Part shown: in pieces, positions 49,867-58,494 of the stretch
Layout: every line of letters begins with the position of its first letter
Numbering within the stretch: the first letter of the stretch is position 1
Assembly (NCBI GenBank): GCA_028277645.1
Contig: JANQFV010000017.1
Span: forward strand, 26,114-90,113
DNA: 64,000 bases
Reading direction: 5' to 3'
DNA from: Phycisphaerae bacterium
GTDB taxonomy: Bacteria; Planctomycetota; Phycisphaerae; UBA1845; Fen-1342
Notes under the pieces: generated by a model
The model's database searches: none
What the model was told of the DNA's origin: nothing
Seen by the model: only the letters and a program-made list of their open reading frames with translations
Position numbers and translations under genes: made by a program

Positions 49867-50820
49867 TCAGACCGAGGCAACGCGCACGATTGGCGGCAGT
49901 TTGATCTTCACGCCGGGGAAGATCGTGTCAGGATCCAGGGATTCGTTCAGATCGAGGATCTCACGCCAGCGCCGCCCATCGTTCAGAAATCGCCGGGCGA
50001 TACTCGTCAGCGAATCGTTGGGCTTGATCGTATACCAGCGCGCGTGGTCTGTCTCGGCAGCCGCCGCCAGTACACTGGCGCCCTCAGTAATCGAGGTCTC
50101 GCCCGCCAACACGCCCGCCAGCGTTCGATCGTCCGGCAGCAGCAGCTCCTCGCCGACCAGAATGCGATCCTGCCGCTCCGCGATCTGCGGGTTCAACGCG
50201 ATGACCAGCCCCACGGCCCGCTCGTCCGTCGTCTGCCAGTTCTTGCGACATATGTGTACCAGCGAGTCACCCTTCGACACACGGTAGCGCCGCGGCGCCG
50301 GCGGCACCCCCGGCACTGGATCGGGCTCGGGTGCTTCGGGCGTGTACTCCGCCAGAACAACCTCCGTCTCGCCGGCATCAGCCGGAACGATAACCTCCTC
50401 CTCGTACGGCAGCTCAACCTCAGCGAAGCCCGCTACGGCCAGCGCTGGCACGCCAATCGTAGCCGGAGGAACATCGTCGTACACGAGCGGCGGCAGCGCA
50501 GGCTCGTCGCCCGCGACCGCGTACGCCTCGTCTCGCGACGGCGGCAGCGCAATGGACTCCACCGCCCGCGTCGCGGCCTCACGCTCGAATACACTCGGGT
50601 GCGCAAAACGCGGCGTGCGATCGATCACTACGTCGCGCGGCGTGACCATGTCGCCGACGCGGCTCAGTATGCCACTCAGCAAATCCGAACGACCGGCCGC
50701 ACTCGCCACCAACGGCGAACGCTCGGTGTGCGGCGGCGGAGCAATCCCCTGCAGCAACCACGACATCCCGCCGACGAATCCCAGGCACATCACCAATGCT
50801 GCTTTCACGTTCAGAGCCAC
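49867..50820 (-). CDS. Membrane-anchored double-LysM protein in the dcw cluster
   Basis: GTG 50820 (GGAGG six bases upstream) precedes a membrane segment or signal (AALVMCLGFVGGMSWLL). The 317-residue chain then has a proline/glutamate-rich linker and two LysM domains, at about 185-240 (YRVSKGDSLVHICRKNW...LVGEELLLP) and about 265-315 (YTIKPNDSLTSIARRFLND...GVKIKLP). LysM binds peptidoglycan GlcNAc. Its place between rsmH and ftsL suggests a role in septal wall binding. Confidence 0.85.
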   Translation of the reverse strand: MALNVKAALVMCLGFVGGMSWLLQGIAPPPHTERSPLVASAAGRSDLLSGILSRVGDMVTPRDVVIDRTPRFAHPSVFEREAATRAVESIALPPSRDEAYAVAGDEPALPPLVYDDVPPATIGVPALAVAGFAEVELPYEEEVIVPADAGETEVVLAEYTPEAPEPDPVPGVPPAPRRYRVSKGDSLVHICRKNWQTTDERAVGLVIALNPQIAERQDRILVGEELLLPDDRTLAGVLAGETSITEGASVLAAAAETDHARWYTIKPNDSLTSIARRFLNDGRRWREILDLNESLDPDTIFPGVKIKLPPIVRVASV

Positions 50821-50845
50821 CGTAGCCTCCCTGCCGCTTTGGCTC

Positions 50846-51760
50846 TCACATCTTGCGCGCCACCCGTAGTTTTGCGTTTCGGCTGCGCGGATTCTCCGAG
50901 CGCTCCGCCGGCTCAGCAATCACCGGCCGGGGCGTCAGGTCCCCGAACACCCGCGCCGCCTTCTGCTCCCTCACGAACTGCTTCACTTCCCGATCTTCTA
51001 GGCTGTGAAAGCTGATAATTACCAGCTTGCCGCCCGGACGCAGGTACGCGACCACCTGTAGCAGGAACTGACGCAGGTTGTCCAACTCACCGTTTACCGC
51101 AATCCGAAGCGCCTGAAACACACGCGTCGCGGGGTTGATCTTGCTCGGCCGCGGTGCGCCGCCGCGAGCACCCTGTGCCGTGGCCACGGCGCGGGCCAGC
51201 GCCAGTGTCGTGGTGATGCGACCTTGGTGTCGCACCTGGCAGATGCGTTTCGCGATCTTGCGGCTGTTTCCCTCCTGCGCGTTGTAATAAAATAGATTGG
51301 CCAATTCGTTCTCGGGCAACGCATTCACCAGGTCCGCCGCAGTCGGTGCATCACCCGTGCGGTCGTAGCGCATGTCGAGCGGTCCGTCCGCGTCGAACGA
51401 GAACCCGCGTTCGCGTTCCGTAAGTTGTGCCGAATTTACGCCCAGGTCGAGCAGCATGTGATCCACCGCGTCCAGCCCGAGACGCTCCAGCGCCGCGGGA
51501 AAATCGGCGTAACTCAGGTGGCAAAGATCGACGGCCGCGTCGGTGAATTGCCCCAGCCGTTCGCGCGCCGTCCGCAGCATTTCCGAATCAAGGTCGAGTC
51601 CAACGTAGCGTCCGCCGGGTGAAAGACGTGGTACGATCGCAGCGGCGTGCCCCCCCAGACCTACCGTTCCGTCCAGTACCACCTCACCCGGCTGTGGGTC
51701 GATGAGGCGCAGCACGGCGTCGACCAGTACTGGTTGATGCTCGTGCTGCACCTCACCCAC
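50846..51760 (-). CDS. rsmH: RsmH (MraW), 16S rRNA m4C1402 methyltransferase
   Basis: This 304-residue protein has the SAM-binding DGTVGLGGHAAAIV and YVGLDLDSEML, the family block LLDLGVNSAQLTERERGFSFDADGPLDMR near 105-135, and VISFHSLEDREVKQF near 250. It methylates N4 of C1402 in 16S rRNA. It starts with GTG 51760, and a GTG nine bases in is also possible. It is the usual second gene after mraZ. Confidence 0.95.
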   Translation of the reverse strand: MGEVQHEHQPVLVDAVLRLIDPQPGEVVLDGTVGLGGHAAAIVPRLSPGGRYVGLDLDSEMLRTARERLGQFTDAAVDLCHLSYADFPAALERLGLDAVDHMLLDLGVNSAQLTERERGFSFDADGPLDMRYDRTGDAPTAADLVNALPENELANLFYYNAQEGNSRKIAKRICQVRHQGRITTTLALARAVATAQGARGGAPRPSKINPATRVFQALRIAVNGELDNLRQFLLQVVAYLRPGGKLVIISFHSLEDREVKQFVREQKAARVFGDLTPRPVIAEPAERSENPRSRNAKLRVARKM

Positions 51761-52091
51761 AACGTCCTCTCACTACCGCCGCCAGATGGGCCGGATGCGT
51801 CGTGATCCACTGGACATGACGCCCCACTGCCGCTTAAACTGCTTCCACTCGCTGCAGCACAGTGAGAGCGGTGGCCGCTGTTAGTCATCCTTGACCCACA
51901 GCGGGCCCCATGGGTGACCCTGCCAGCCACCCGACTGGATAAGATCGCGTCCTTGCGATCGCCAGGCCCACTACCCACTGCGGAACCTGGCACATCCAAT
52001 CACGTTTCGTGTATTGCGACACAGACCGCGACGATCAACGTCGCAACACACCCTCGCCAAACCCAACCGGTTCTATCTTGTACTGGTCGAT
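51761..52091. other. Non-coding gap between mraZ and rsmH
   Basis: This 331-bp stretch separates mraZ from rsmH, which normally lie close together. A 112-codon minus frame crosses it without family character. A short perfect inverted repeat (GATCGC/GCGATC with 6-base spacer, near 51944-51961) is seen, but no T-run, promoter or RNA gene could be supported. Confidence 0.4.
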
Positions 52092-52589
52092 TTAAACGGG
52101 CTTCTCCGCATTTGCCGCCCGCTCCTTCTCGACCAGTGATTTCATTTCTTCGACAGCCTGCGTCCGCTTCTGCGGGTAGCCGTTCCACATCTCGGTCTCG
52201 AACGCTTCGAAGTCGGCCCGGTTCCACAGCTCGAGGTGATCTCGCACCGCGATCAGGGCGACCTCCTTGCCAATGCCGGCCCGCTTCAACAGGCGTTCGG
52301 GAATCAGCACCCGACCCTGGCCGTCCGGATCCAGCAGGGCGCTCTGGGACGCTTCGAACTGGCGATAGGCGAACGTTTCCTCCGACAGCGCGTCGTCCGC
52401 CGGCAGATCCACCCGCAGCCGCTCGTAGTGCTTCTCCGGATACAACGCGAGTGTATTCGGTCGGCGCCCAGGCACGACGTACAGGGCGTGCCCGTCGCGG
52501 TCGTCGTTCAGTTTCCGCCGAATCGCGAACGGGACGGACAGCCGATTTTTGCTGTCGATCGAGAGTTCGAACGTGCCGGCGAGGAACAT
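52092..52589 (-). CDS. mraZ: MraZ, transcriptional regulator of the dcw cluster
   Basis: ATG 52589 starts at MFLAGTFELSIDSKNRLSVP, the canonical MraZ start. The 165-residue protein carries two AbrB/SpoVT-type repeats with the DxKGR-like motifs DSKNRLSVP and DGQGRVLIP. It is longer than E. coli MraZ by a charged C-terminal tail. MraZ binds spaced TGGG-type repeats upstream of its own gene and represses the cluster. Confidence 0.93.
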   Translation of the reverse strand: MFLAGTFELSIDSKNRLSVPFAIRRKLNDDRDGHALYVVPGRRPNTLALYPEKHYERLRVDLPADDALSEETFAYRQFEASQSALLDPDGQGRVLIPERLLKRAGIGKEVALIAVRDHLELWNRADFEAFETEMWNGYPQKRTQAVEEMKSLVEKERAANAEKPV

Positions 52590-52608
52590 GGGCCTTCCTG
52601 GACATGGT

Positions 52609-52632
52609 CCCACCTATCACCACTGGATCACA
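52609..52632 (-). promoter_or_regulatory. Candidate MraZ boxes
   Basis: On the minus strand, TGTG, TGGT and TGGG occur with exact 10-base spacing at 52632-52629, 52622-52619 and 52612-52609, 20-43 bases before the mraZ start. MraZ is known to bind direct TGGG-type repeats spaced about one helix turn. Only one of the three is a perfect TGGG. Confidence 0.45.
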
Positions 52633-52859
52633 CTTTACAGGGATAGCTTACCACCACCTGCCACAGGATGCAACCGGATTCCGAAAAAGTCTTGGCGAAA
52701 CGCTCATAACGGGTAGTTTGACGTGGCAGAATAGCGATTCGCCCCGCGTCGCGTCCCCGCCTCTGCACTCCGCGACTCCGAACGGTAGATTTCCGACATC
52801 GCGCAACCGGTTTTTCAAGGAGATCTGGACCCTGAAAGCGGTTTTATTGTGGATTTCCC

Positions 52860-52889
52860 TTGACTGTTATCGGGCATGAGGAATACTAA
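52860..52889 (+). promoter_or_regulatory. Candidate promoter of the DPN-rich protein gene
   Basis: TTGACT (52860-52865) and TACTAA (52884-52889) are separated by 18 bases in the 462-bp gap between mraZ and the gene at 53052. The mRNA leader would be about 155 bases and ends with AGGAGGT (53037-53043), a full Shine-Dalgarno site. Confidence 0.4.
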
Positions 52890-53051
52890 AGGTGAATGCC
52901 CGGGTAGCCGTCGCTCGGCGCACTTCATGTTAGGGGAGTGGCCGGCGGCGGGGTGGACGAAGAGGGTCCTCAATCCACGACTCTTGTGTGAATGGGTCGG
53001 TCCCGTTCAGCGTTTGAAGTACGCACCTGACTATGTAGGAGGTATCGCGAG

Positions 53052-54266
53052 ATGTATGTCTCGAACTCAGTATATATTGTCGGTCTCCTGACCGTCGTCG
53101 CCTGCCTCGGCAGCATGAATGACACTGCCGCCGCCGAGTACAGCGGTCCGGACCTAATTCCCTGGGTAGGTTTCACCCCGGCTTTCGTCAGCGGCGACCC
53201 AGATCCAAACCAGATCGCGCTCATCAAAGACGGATTGCGCGAGTGGGCGAAGGTCTCGGAGGTGGCGTTCGTCAACGTCTATAACGAGGACGACGCCGAA
53301 GATATCGAGGATTTCTACGACGCGCTCGTCACCGCCCTCAGTGATCCGAACGACCCCGTCGACATCGAGATCATGCCGGGCATTGGCCCGATCGAGTACT
53401 TCACTGAGACGTGCGGTAACATCGACGATCCGAACGAGTGGGCTGTTGCCTCATCGGAAATCGACACGTGGGTCGATAATGGGATCACCGATCCCAACAA
53501 TTGGAACGGCATGGTTCTGCTCAATGAATCGCTGTATTACGACTATTGGGATGGAACCTGCGATGCCAATGATGTCGATCCCAACGGCATTACACTCGGT
53601 GTGCAAGAACTGGATCCGAACGTGACGGTTTGGTGGTACCCCGGTGTTTATAACTCACCCCCGGCGTACCCCAACCGATTCGACATCAGTTCGACGTTCA
53701 CGGAGGCGGTCTGGGACGGGATAACCGACCCCAACCACGGTGGAGATTGCATGATCTTTGACATTTACTGGTACCGTGGCTGGACCGATCCGAACGATCC
53801 GAATCACGCAGTGTACGAAATACGCGACGAGTTGGAGGATATCACGGGTGATTTGGACTACACCGCCCCGGTGATCTATCCGATCCGCGAAGCGATGCAG
53901 TCGGACATGTACTGGTGGCCGTTCGAGGTGCCTTACATTCTCGACGTGACGGAGTTCAAAGATCGTGAGTACGCGATCGTCTTTCTCCGTGGCACGGATT
54001 TTGATGACGAATCCGAGAAGGTCGTCCATTGCATCGGCGACATCGTCGCGAGTGATCCCAACAACGTGGATTTCGTGGCGGGCGACGTGAACTGCAGCGG
54101 TGCGTGCGGACAAGATGACATCACGCCGTTCACGAACACGCTCATCTACGGGCGCAGTTGGTACTATACGAATTATCCCAATTGCCACTACTGTCACGCC
54201 GACGTCAATCGCGATGGCAAAGTCGATCAGGGTGACATCAATCCGTTCGTCGCTCTCCTGAATTAG
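53052..54266 (+). CDS. Secreted DPN-rich protein with C-terminal dockerin-like repeats
   Basis: The ATG at 53052 follows AGGAGGT by eight bases. The 404-residue acidic protein has a signal peptide (VYIVGLLTVVACLGSMNDTAAA). Its body has ten DPN tripeptides, mostly preceded by Asp, Thr, Ser or Val, spaced irregularly (TDPNNW, TDPNHGG, TDPNDPNH, SDPNNVD), and many Trp and Tyr. The last 65 residues contain two dockerin-like Ca-binding loops (GDVNCSGACGQDDITPF and ADVNRDGKVDQGDINPFVALL). No enzyme family is recognised for the body. The codon use is less GC-rich than the neighbours, as in the LamG gene. It is probably an exported surface or matrix protein. Confidence 0.75.
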   Translation: MYVSNSVYIVGLLTVVACLGSMNDTAAAEYSGPDLIPWVGFTPAFVSGDPDPNQIALIKDGLREWAKVSEVAFVNVYNEDDAEDIEDFYDALVTALSDPNDPVDIEIMPGIGPIEYFTETCGNIDDPNEWAVASSEIDTWVDNGITDPNNWNGMVLLNESLYYDYWDGTCDANDVDPNGITLGVQELDPNVTVWWYPGVYNSPPAYPNRFDISSTFTEAVWDGITDPNHGGDCMIFDIYWYRGWTDPNDPNHAVYEIRDELEDITGDLDYTAPVIYPIREAMQSDMYWWPFEVPYILDVTEFKDREYAIVFLRGTDFDDESEKVVHCIGDIVASDPNNVDFVAGDVNCSGACGQDDITPFTNTLIYGRSWYYTNYPNCHYCHADVNRDGKVDQGDINPFVALLN

Positions 54267-54374
54267 AACCGCGAGATGCGCAGTGTGGTCACCCTGCCAG
54301 TACGCGGTCCGCAACCACGCGGGCCGCGCCCTTCTTTCTAAGCGCGTAGTAGCCGCGCGACCAAAGATACGTAG

Positions 54375-54479
54375 CTAGTTCCGCCCCTGCTCCGTCGCGA
54401 GTTGCTCCCACCCCACACGCACCAGGTGCAGGCCGTGCACGCAGTACTCGACCTGCACACTGAGCAGCGCCAGCGCATC
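54375..54479 (-). pseudogene. Relic of the C-terminus of the unknown gene at 55844
   Basis: The minus-strand frame encodes 34 residues ending EYCVHGLHLVRVGWEQLATE-QGRN and a TAG stop. They match the last 34 residues of the 187-residue protein at 55844-56407 at 28 positions, and the DNA is similarly close over about 100 bases. Upstream of 54479 the similarity fades quickly, so only the 3' end of a former copy remains. The surrounding 54267-54711 stretch has no other gene. Confidence 0.75.
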
Positions 54480-54711
54480 CGACGATCGCGGTTCTGCCTC
54501 TCCTATCGCGGCCGGCCTGAGTGACGTCCCGCGGACGAGCACGCCTGCTTGCGATGCCACGCACCGGCGCCGCACTGCCCGACGTATGCACGGGCTCCGG
54601 CGGTCAAGGCACAGTAACGGTACCGTCATGGGCAACTGACGGGCATGAACGCGCGTTCCTGACCCAGGGGCCAGCGTGTGAGTGGTGTCGACACAGAGCG
54701 CAATCGGCGCG

Positions 54712-55656
54712 CTACCGTCGCGTTCGACGAATTGCCGCGCCAGCGATCAATGCCAACAGCGACAGCGCCGACGGCTCGGGAATCCAGACCAAGTCGTTCG
54801 CCCCGTTGAGCCCGCCGCTGCCGGTGGTCACGAACACGTCGACGAAGTCTCCGGTGTACGCATCGTAGCGCACCACGTTATTGCTCCGGCCGCCGGTGAC
54901 GTAGAGGTATCCGTCGGGACGAAACTCGATGTCGCGTGGCCGCTCGAGTACCGAGAGGTCGGCGTCCACGAAGACGTCGATGAACGCACCTGTTTGACCG
55001 TCGTAGCGCAGCATTTCGTGTGTGAAGCGGCTGGTGATGTACAGATTGCCGTCGGGACCAAACCGAATCCCCTTCGGATCAGTGACACCTCCGCCCTGCG
55101 CGAACACACCCAGCGACGCACCGGTTTGACCGTCGAACCGCTCCACGACCTGCGCGCCTTGTAGCGTCACGAACAGATCACCGTTCGGACCGAACGTCAT
55201 CCGGTTAGGAGCCCACCCCGTCGTGGAGAAGACGTCCACGAACTGCCCCGTCTGACCGTCGTAGCGGATGATACGATCATTGCCAATGCTGGCGACGTAC
55301 AGGTTCCCGTCAGGGCCAAACTCCACGCCGACCGGACTCGACAAACCACCACCCGCTGCAAACTCGTCGATGAACGCACCGGTCGTTAGATCGTAGCGCA
55401 TCACGGAGTCGGTGTTGTAGCTCGCCACATAGACGTTGCCGTCTGGTCCGATGGTAACCCCGCGCGGCGAATCGAGCGGCGCGCCGCCGGTATACGTCGA
55501 GTCGAAGGCACCCGTGGCACCGTCGTAATGAGTCAGCGTGTTACTCACACCGCCGGCAACGAGCAGGTCTATTGGTCCTGCTGCAGCAGTAGACACGATC
55601 AGGCTCGCCGAAACGAGCGCACTCAACGCGACTGCGCAATTGAACAGACGCTGCAT
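54712..55656 (-). CDS. Secreted NHL-type beta-propeller with PEP-CTERM anchor
   Basis: ATG 55656 starts a signal peptide (ALSALVSASLIVSTAAAG). The 314-residue protein has six to seven repeats of about 40-45 residues with the pattern 'P.G..FGPDGNLYVAS...D.I.RYDGQTG.F.D.F', as in NHL/SMP-30-type propellers. The C-terminus IPEPSALSLLALIAGAAIRRTRR is a PEP-CTERM signal: PEP motif, hydrophobic helix, basic tail. Such proteins are processed by an exosortase and sent to the cell surface. No exosortase gene is in the window. Confidence 0.88.
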   Translation of the reverse strand: MQRLFNCAVALSALVSASLIVSTAAAGPIDLLVAGGVSNTLTHYDGATGAFDSTYTGGAPLDSPRGVTIGPDGNVYVASYNTDSVMRYDLTTGAFIDEFAAGGGLSSPVGVEFGPDGNLYVASIGNDRIIRYDGQTGQFVDVFSTTGWAPNRMTFGPNGDLFVTLQGAQVVERFDGQTGASLGVFAQGGGVTDPKGIRFGPDGNLYITSRFTHEMLRYDGQTGAFIDVFVDADLSVLERPRDIEFRPDGYLYVTGGRSNNVVRYDAYTGDFVDVFVTTGSGGLNGANDLVWIPEPSALSLLALIAGAAIRRTRR

Positions 55657-55843
55657 TTTGAGACTCTGTTCTGACTGGACCCCGGCCGCGCACGGCGCGC
55701 CCCTCACACGACAACCTCATTGTAGCAATCGTAGCAATCCCTCAGCCGCGTTTGAATCAGAAGCTCCGGCCAGCGTCGGATTAGACCGCCACTACGCACG
55801 CAGAACACCGATCATCCAACGGCGCGTACCCCGATGTCTGCTG

Positions 55844-56407
55844 CTAATTCCGCCCCTGCTCCGCCGCGAGTTGTTCCCATCCTGCCCGCACGAGGTGCAG
55901 GCCGTGTACGCAGTACTCGAACTGCGCGCTGAGCTGCGCCAGCACGTCCGCCGGCGGGTGTTCATCCGCCGTCGTCAACTCGCTCGCGATGCCGTACGAG
56001 CGCTTACCCGTGTACACGTAAGGACCCAGACGCGATACGCCGCCACTGTGTCGCGGCGTGAGCTGCTCCGGATAGACGCCGGCCCAGAATAACGTCAGAT
56101 CACCGATGTACCGGTTGATGAATCGTCGCCGCGTGGCCTCGTCGACCTTTGACCCGAGCACGGCTTCCGCCTCCATGCGCGAGACGTCGCGGATCACCTG
56201 GTTGTCGACAGTTCGCAGACGGTAGATGCTGTCCACGTGTACGAACCCTGCCAGCATATCACCGAGGTACGCGGTGAGTTGCGGCTCGCAAACCCCCATC
56301 TCCACCATGAATGCTTGTTCGACGAGCCCCGCGAACAACTTTCGCAGCGGATGTCCTGGTTCGAGCAGCGGCGTCATTACACACCTGATCAGCCGTTTCG
56401 GTCGCAT
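55844..56407 (-). CDS. Conserved-looking hypothetical protein, intact copy of a duplicated gene
   Basis: This 187-residue soluble protein has no signal peptide. It is mostly helical, with FAGLVEQAFMVEMGVCEPQL, FVHVDSIYRLRTV, EATRRRFINRYIGDLTLFWAG and a C-terminal ADVLAQLSAQFEYCVHGLHL helix. The central YVYTGKRSYGIASEL may form a beta turn. No family is recognised. The last 34 codons recur as a decayed copy at 54375-54479 on the other side of the PEP-CTERM gene, which indicates duplication or insertion at this site. Confidence 0.65.
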   Translation of the reverse strand: MRPKRLIRCVMTPLLEPGHPLRKLFAGLVEQAFMVEMGVCEPQLTAYLGDMLAGFVHVDSIYRLRTVDNQVIRDVSRMEAEAVLGSKVDEATRRRFINRYIGDLTLFWAGVYPEQLTPRHSGGVSRLGPYVYTGKRSYGIASELTTADEHPPADVLAQLSAQFEYCVHGLHLVRAGWEQLAAEQGRN

Positions 56408-56551
56408 CTCAACGTAGCTGCGCGCCCGAATTATAGGCAGTCACCGGACGCACATGATCGCATGCGCCGTCGACACGCACATTGCGCGCAGCCGTCGTAG
56501 CGGCATCGGTCCGATTGCCATGACGGTTGATCGAATCGCGTCAGGGGACGT

Positions 56552-57610
56552 TTAGCGGCCTCGTCCGCGCCTCGGCGGCGGTGCCATTCCCTCGGGGCGT
56601 CCGAAAATCATACGCCCCGCGGAAGTTTGCAGGACGCTCGTGACAACGAGAGCGATCTCTTCGTTGATCTTGTCGCGCGCGTTCTCGACGACGATCATGG
56701 TGCCGTCTTCCAGATAACCCACACCCTGCCCCGCCTCCTCGCCCGGCTTGATGATCCGCACGGTCATCGACTCACCCGGCATCACGACCGGTTTGAGCGC
56801 GTTGGCCAAGTCGTTGATGTTGATCACGTCGACGCCGCGAATCTGCGAAATCTTGTTGAGGTTGTAGTCGTTCGTCACGACGCGGCCGTCGAGCTTCTTG
56901 GCCAGCGCAACTAGCTTCTGATCGACGTCGCCCCCCTCCTCGACGCTCGGGAGCCGCGCGTCGGAGATACGAATCTCGACCTTCTCGTTCGTCTGCAGCT
57001 TGTTCAGCATGTCCAACCCGCGCCGCCCGCGATTGCGTTTGAGCTTGTCCGTGCTGTCCGCGATCGCCTGCAACTCCTGGAGCACGAAGCGGGGGATAAA
57101 CAAGGGCGAGTCAATTATCCGCGTCTCGCAGATGTCGGCGATGCGGCCGTCGATGATCACCGACGTATCCAGGAGCAGCGGCCGTGCCCCGCGCGATTGC
57201 CGAGCGAACTCCACGTACGGTATGACGAAGCGCACGTCATCCTTCGTCTGCAGAATGAAGCTGATGACCAGAAAGCAGCAGATGATGCCAAGCATGAGCT
57301 TCACCGCACCCACCAGCGGATCGTCGCCCAGACCCTGGAAGTACACTTCCATCATCAGGTCGACAATCAGACTCAAGCCGTACGCGAAGACCATGCCGAC
57401 GACCAGGCCGAGGAACGCCCCCGAGATCGCGGCCAGCGATTTGCGCGGCAAGAACACATCCACCGCCACGAAGATCAGCCCCACGCCGATCGCCCCCGCC
57501 ATCCAGAGCGCGGCCTGCGCTCCTAATTGCTCACTGCTCTGACTGCCGGCGACCAGCGCCACGGCCCAGATAAGTACGACAAAGACGCCTCGCAGAACCC
57601 AAAGTACCAT
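56552..57610 (-). CDS. Membrane-anchored PIN-TRAM domain protein (YacL-like)
   Basis: This 352-residue protein has four membrane helices in the first 125 residues, a PIN nuclease domain (about 140-255: [39 protein letters not shown]) and a TRAM domain (about 270-330: [32 protein letters not shown]). This is the YacL layout of Firmicutes and others. PIN domains cut RNA using acidic residues, of which the first DT and later ND are seen. Its cellular target is unknown. It ends with a basic RRGRGR tail. Confidence 0.9.
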   Translation of the reverse strand: MVLWVLRGVFVVLIWAVALVAGSQSSEQLGAQAALWMAGAIGVGLIFVAVDVFLPRKSLAAISGAFLGLVVGMVFAYGLSLIVDLMMEVYFQGLGDDPLVGAVKLMLGIICCFLVISFILQTKDDVRFVIPYVEFARQSRGARPLLLDTSVIIDGRIADICETRIIDSPLFIPRFVLQELQAIADSTDKLKRNRGRRGLDMLNKLQTNEKVEIRISDARLPSVEEGGDVDQKLVALAKKLDGRVVTNDYNLNKISQIRGVDVININDLANALKPVVMPGESMTVRIIKPGEEAGQGVGYLEDGTMIVVENARDKINEEIALVVTSVLQTSAGRMIFGRPEGMAPPPRRGRGR

Positions 57611-57798
57611 GTCTTCCGCCCTTGTATAATCGCGTTATGAATCTGCCATCGCTCGGCCGGCCCGCTGCGCACCATCGATCGGCCGAAATAGAAACCGGAT
57701 AACGTGAGTACGATGCAGCGAGCTCAGGTATTTTACGCCCGTTCGTCCGCGGCTCAAACACCGGTGCTCGCGTCGCAGCGCCGCCCCGAAAGCGAACC

Positions 57799-58464
57799 AT
57801 GCTGGAATTAGCACCGCCAGTGAACGATGCCGATCGGCGCCGCCGGGCCCGGCGCGCCGTCGCACACCTGCGCAAGACCGACGCGCGGCTGGGCACGATT
57901 ATTGCCCACGTCGGCCCGCATCGGCCCAAGGTGGTTCGAGATCCGTACGTTTGCCTCGTCCACTCGATACTCCAGCAGCAGGTCTCGATGGCTTCCGCCG
58001 CCGCGGTATATCGCCGCGTTCGCGAGTCCTGCCCCCGAAAACGCGTATCGCCGCGCACCCTGCTGGAACTGGGGACGGACATACTCCGCGGCGTCGGCGT
58101 ATCGCGCCAGAAGTCGCAGTATCTGCTTGGTTTGTCCGAAGCCTTCACGAGTCGCCGGCTTACGCGGGCCAAACTCGCCCGCATGACCGACGAAGAGGTC
58201 GTCGCCGCTACGACGGAGCTCAAAGGCATCGGCCGCTGGACCGCGGAGATGCTGCTCATCTTTTGCCTGGAACGCCCGGACGTGTGGCCGGTGGATGACC
58301 TTGGTCTGCGCAAAGCCGTGCAGCGACATCTCGGCGCGGCAAACTTACCGGTTCGCTCGGAGATGGAGCCCGCCGGCGACGCGTATCGACCCTACCGCAC
58401 ATACGCGAGCTGGTACCTGTGGCGCAGCCTCGAAGGCCCCCTCATGCCCGGTGTACCAGTCTAA
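57799..58464 (+). CDS. HhH-GPD DNA glycosylase (AlkA/3-methyladenine type)
   Basis: This 221-residue protein has the N-terminal LVHSILQQQVSMASAAAVYRR helix block, and the helix-hairpin-helix ELKGIGRWTAEMLLIFCL near 145-162 followed by the catalytic aspartate in PDVWPVDDLGLRKAV near 172. It has no Fe-S cluster cysteines, so it belongs with AlkA/Mag-type enzymes that remove alkylated bases in base excision repair. It stands alone, divergent from the PIN-TRAM gene. Confidence 0.88.
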   Translation: MLELAPPVNDADRRRRARRAVAHLRKTDARLGTIIAHVGPHRPKVVRDPYVCLVHSILQQQVSMASAAAVYRRVRESCPRKRVSPRTLLELGTDILRGVGVSRQKSQYLLGLSEAFTSRRLTRAKLARMTDEEVVAATTELKGIGRWTAEMLLIFCLERPDVWPVDDLGLRKAVQRHLGAANLPVRSEMEPAGDAYRPYRTYASWYLWRSLEGPLMPGVPV

Positions 58465-58494
58465 CCACGGTGGTGAAGCCAGCGCCGTGGGCGC

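Noticed and set aside
54289..54635. Two overlapping minus frames as real genes
   Set aside because: Only the last 34 codons of one frame match a known protein (the neighbour at 55844). The rest is without similarity, so it is treated as a relic.
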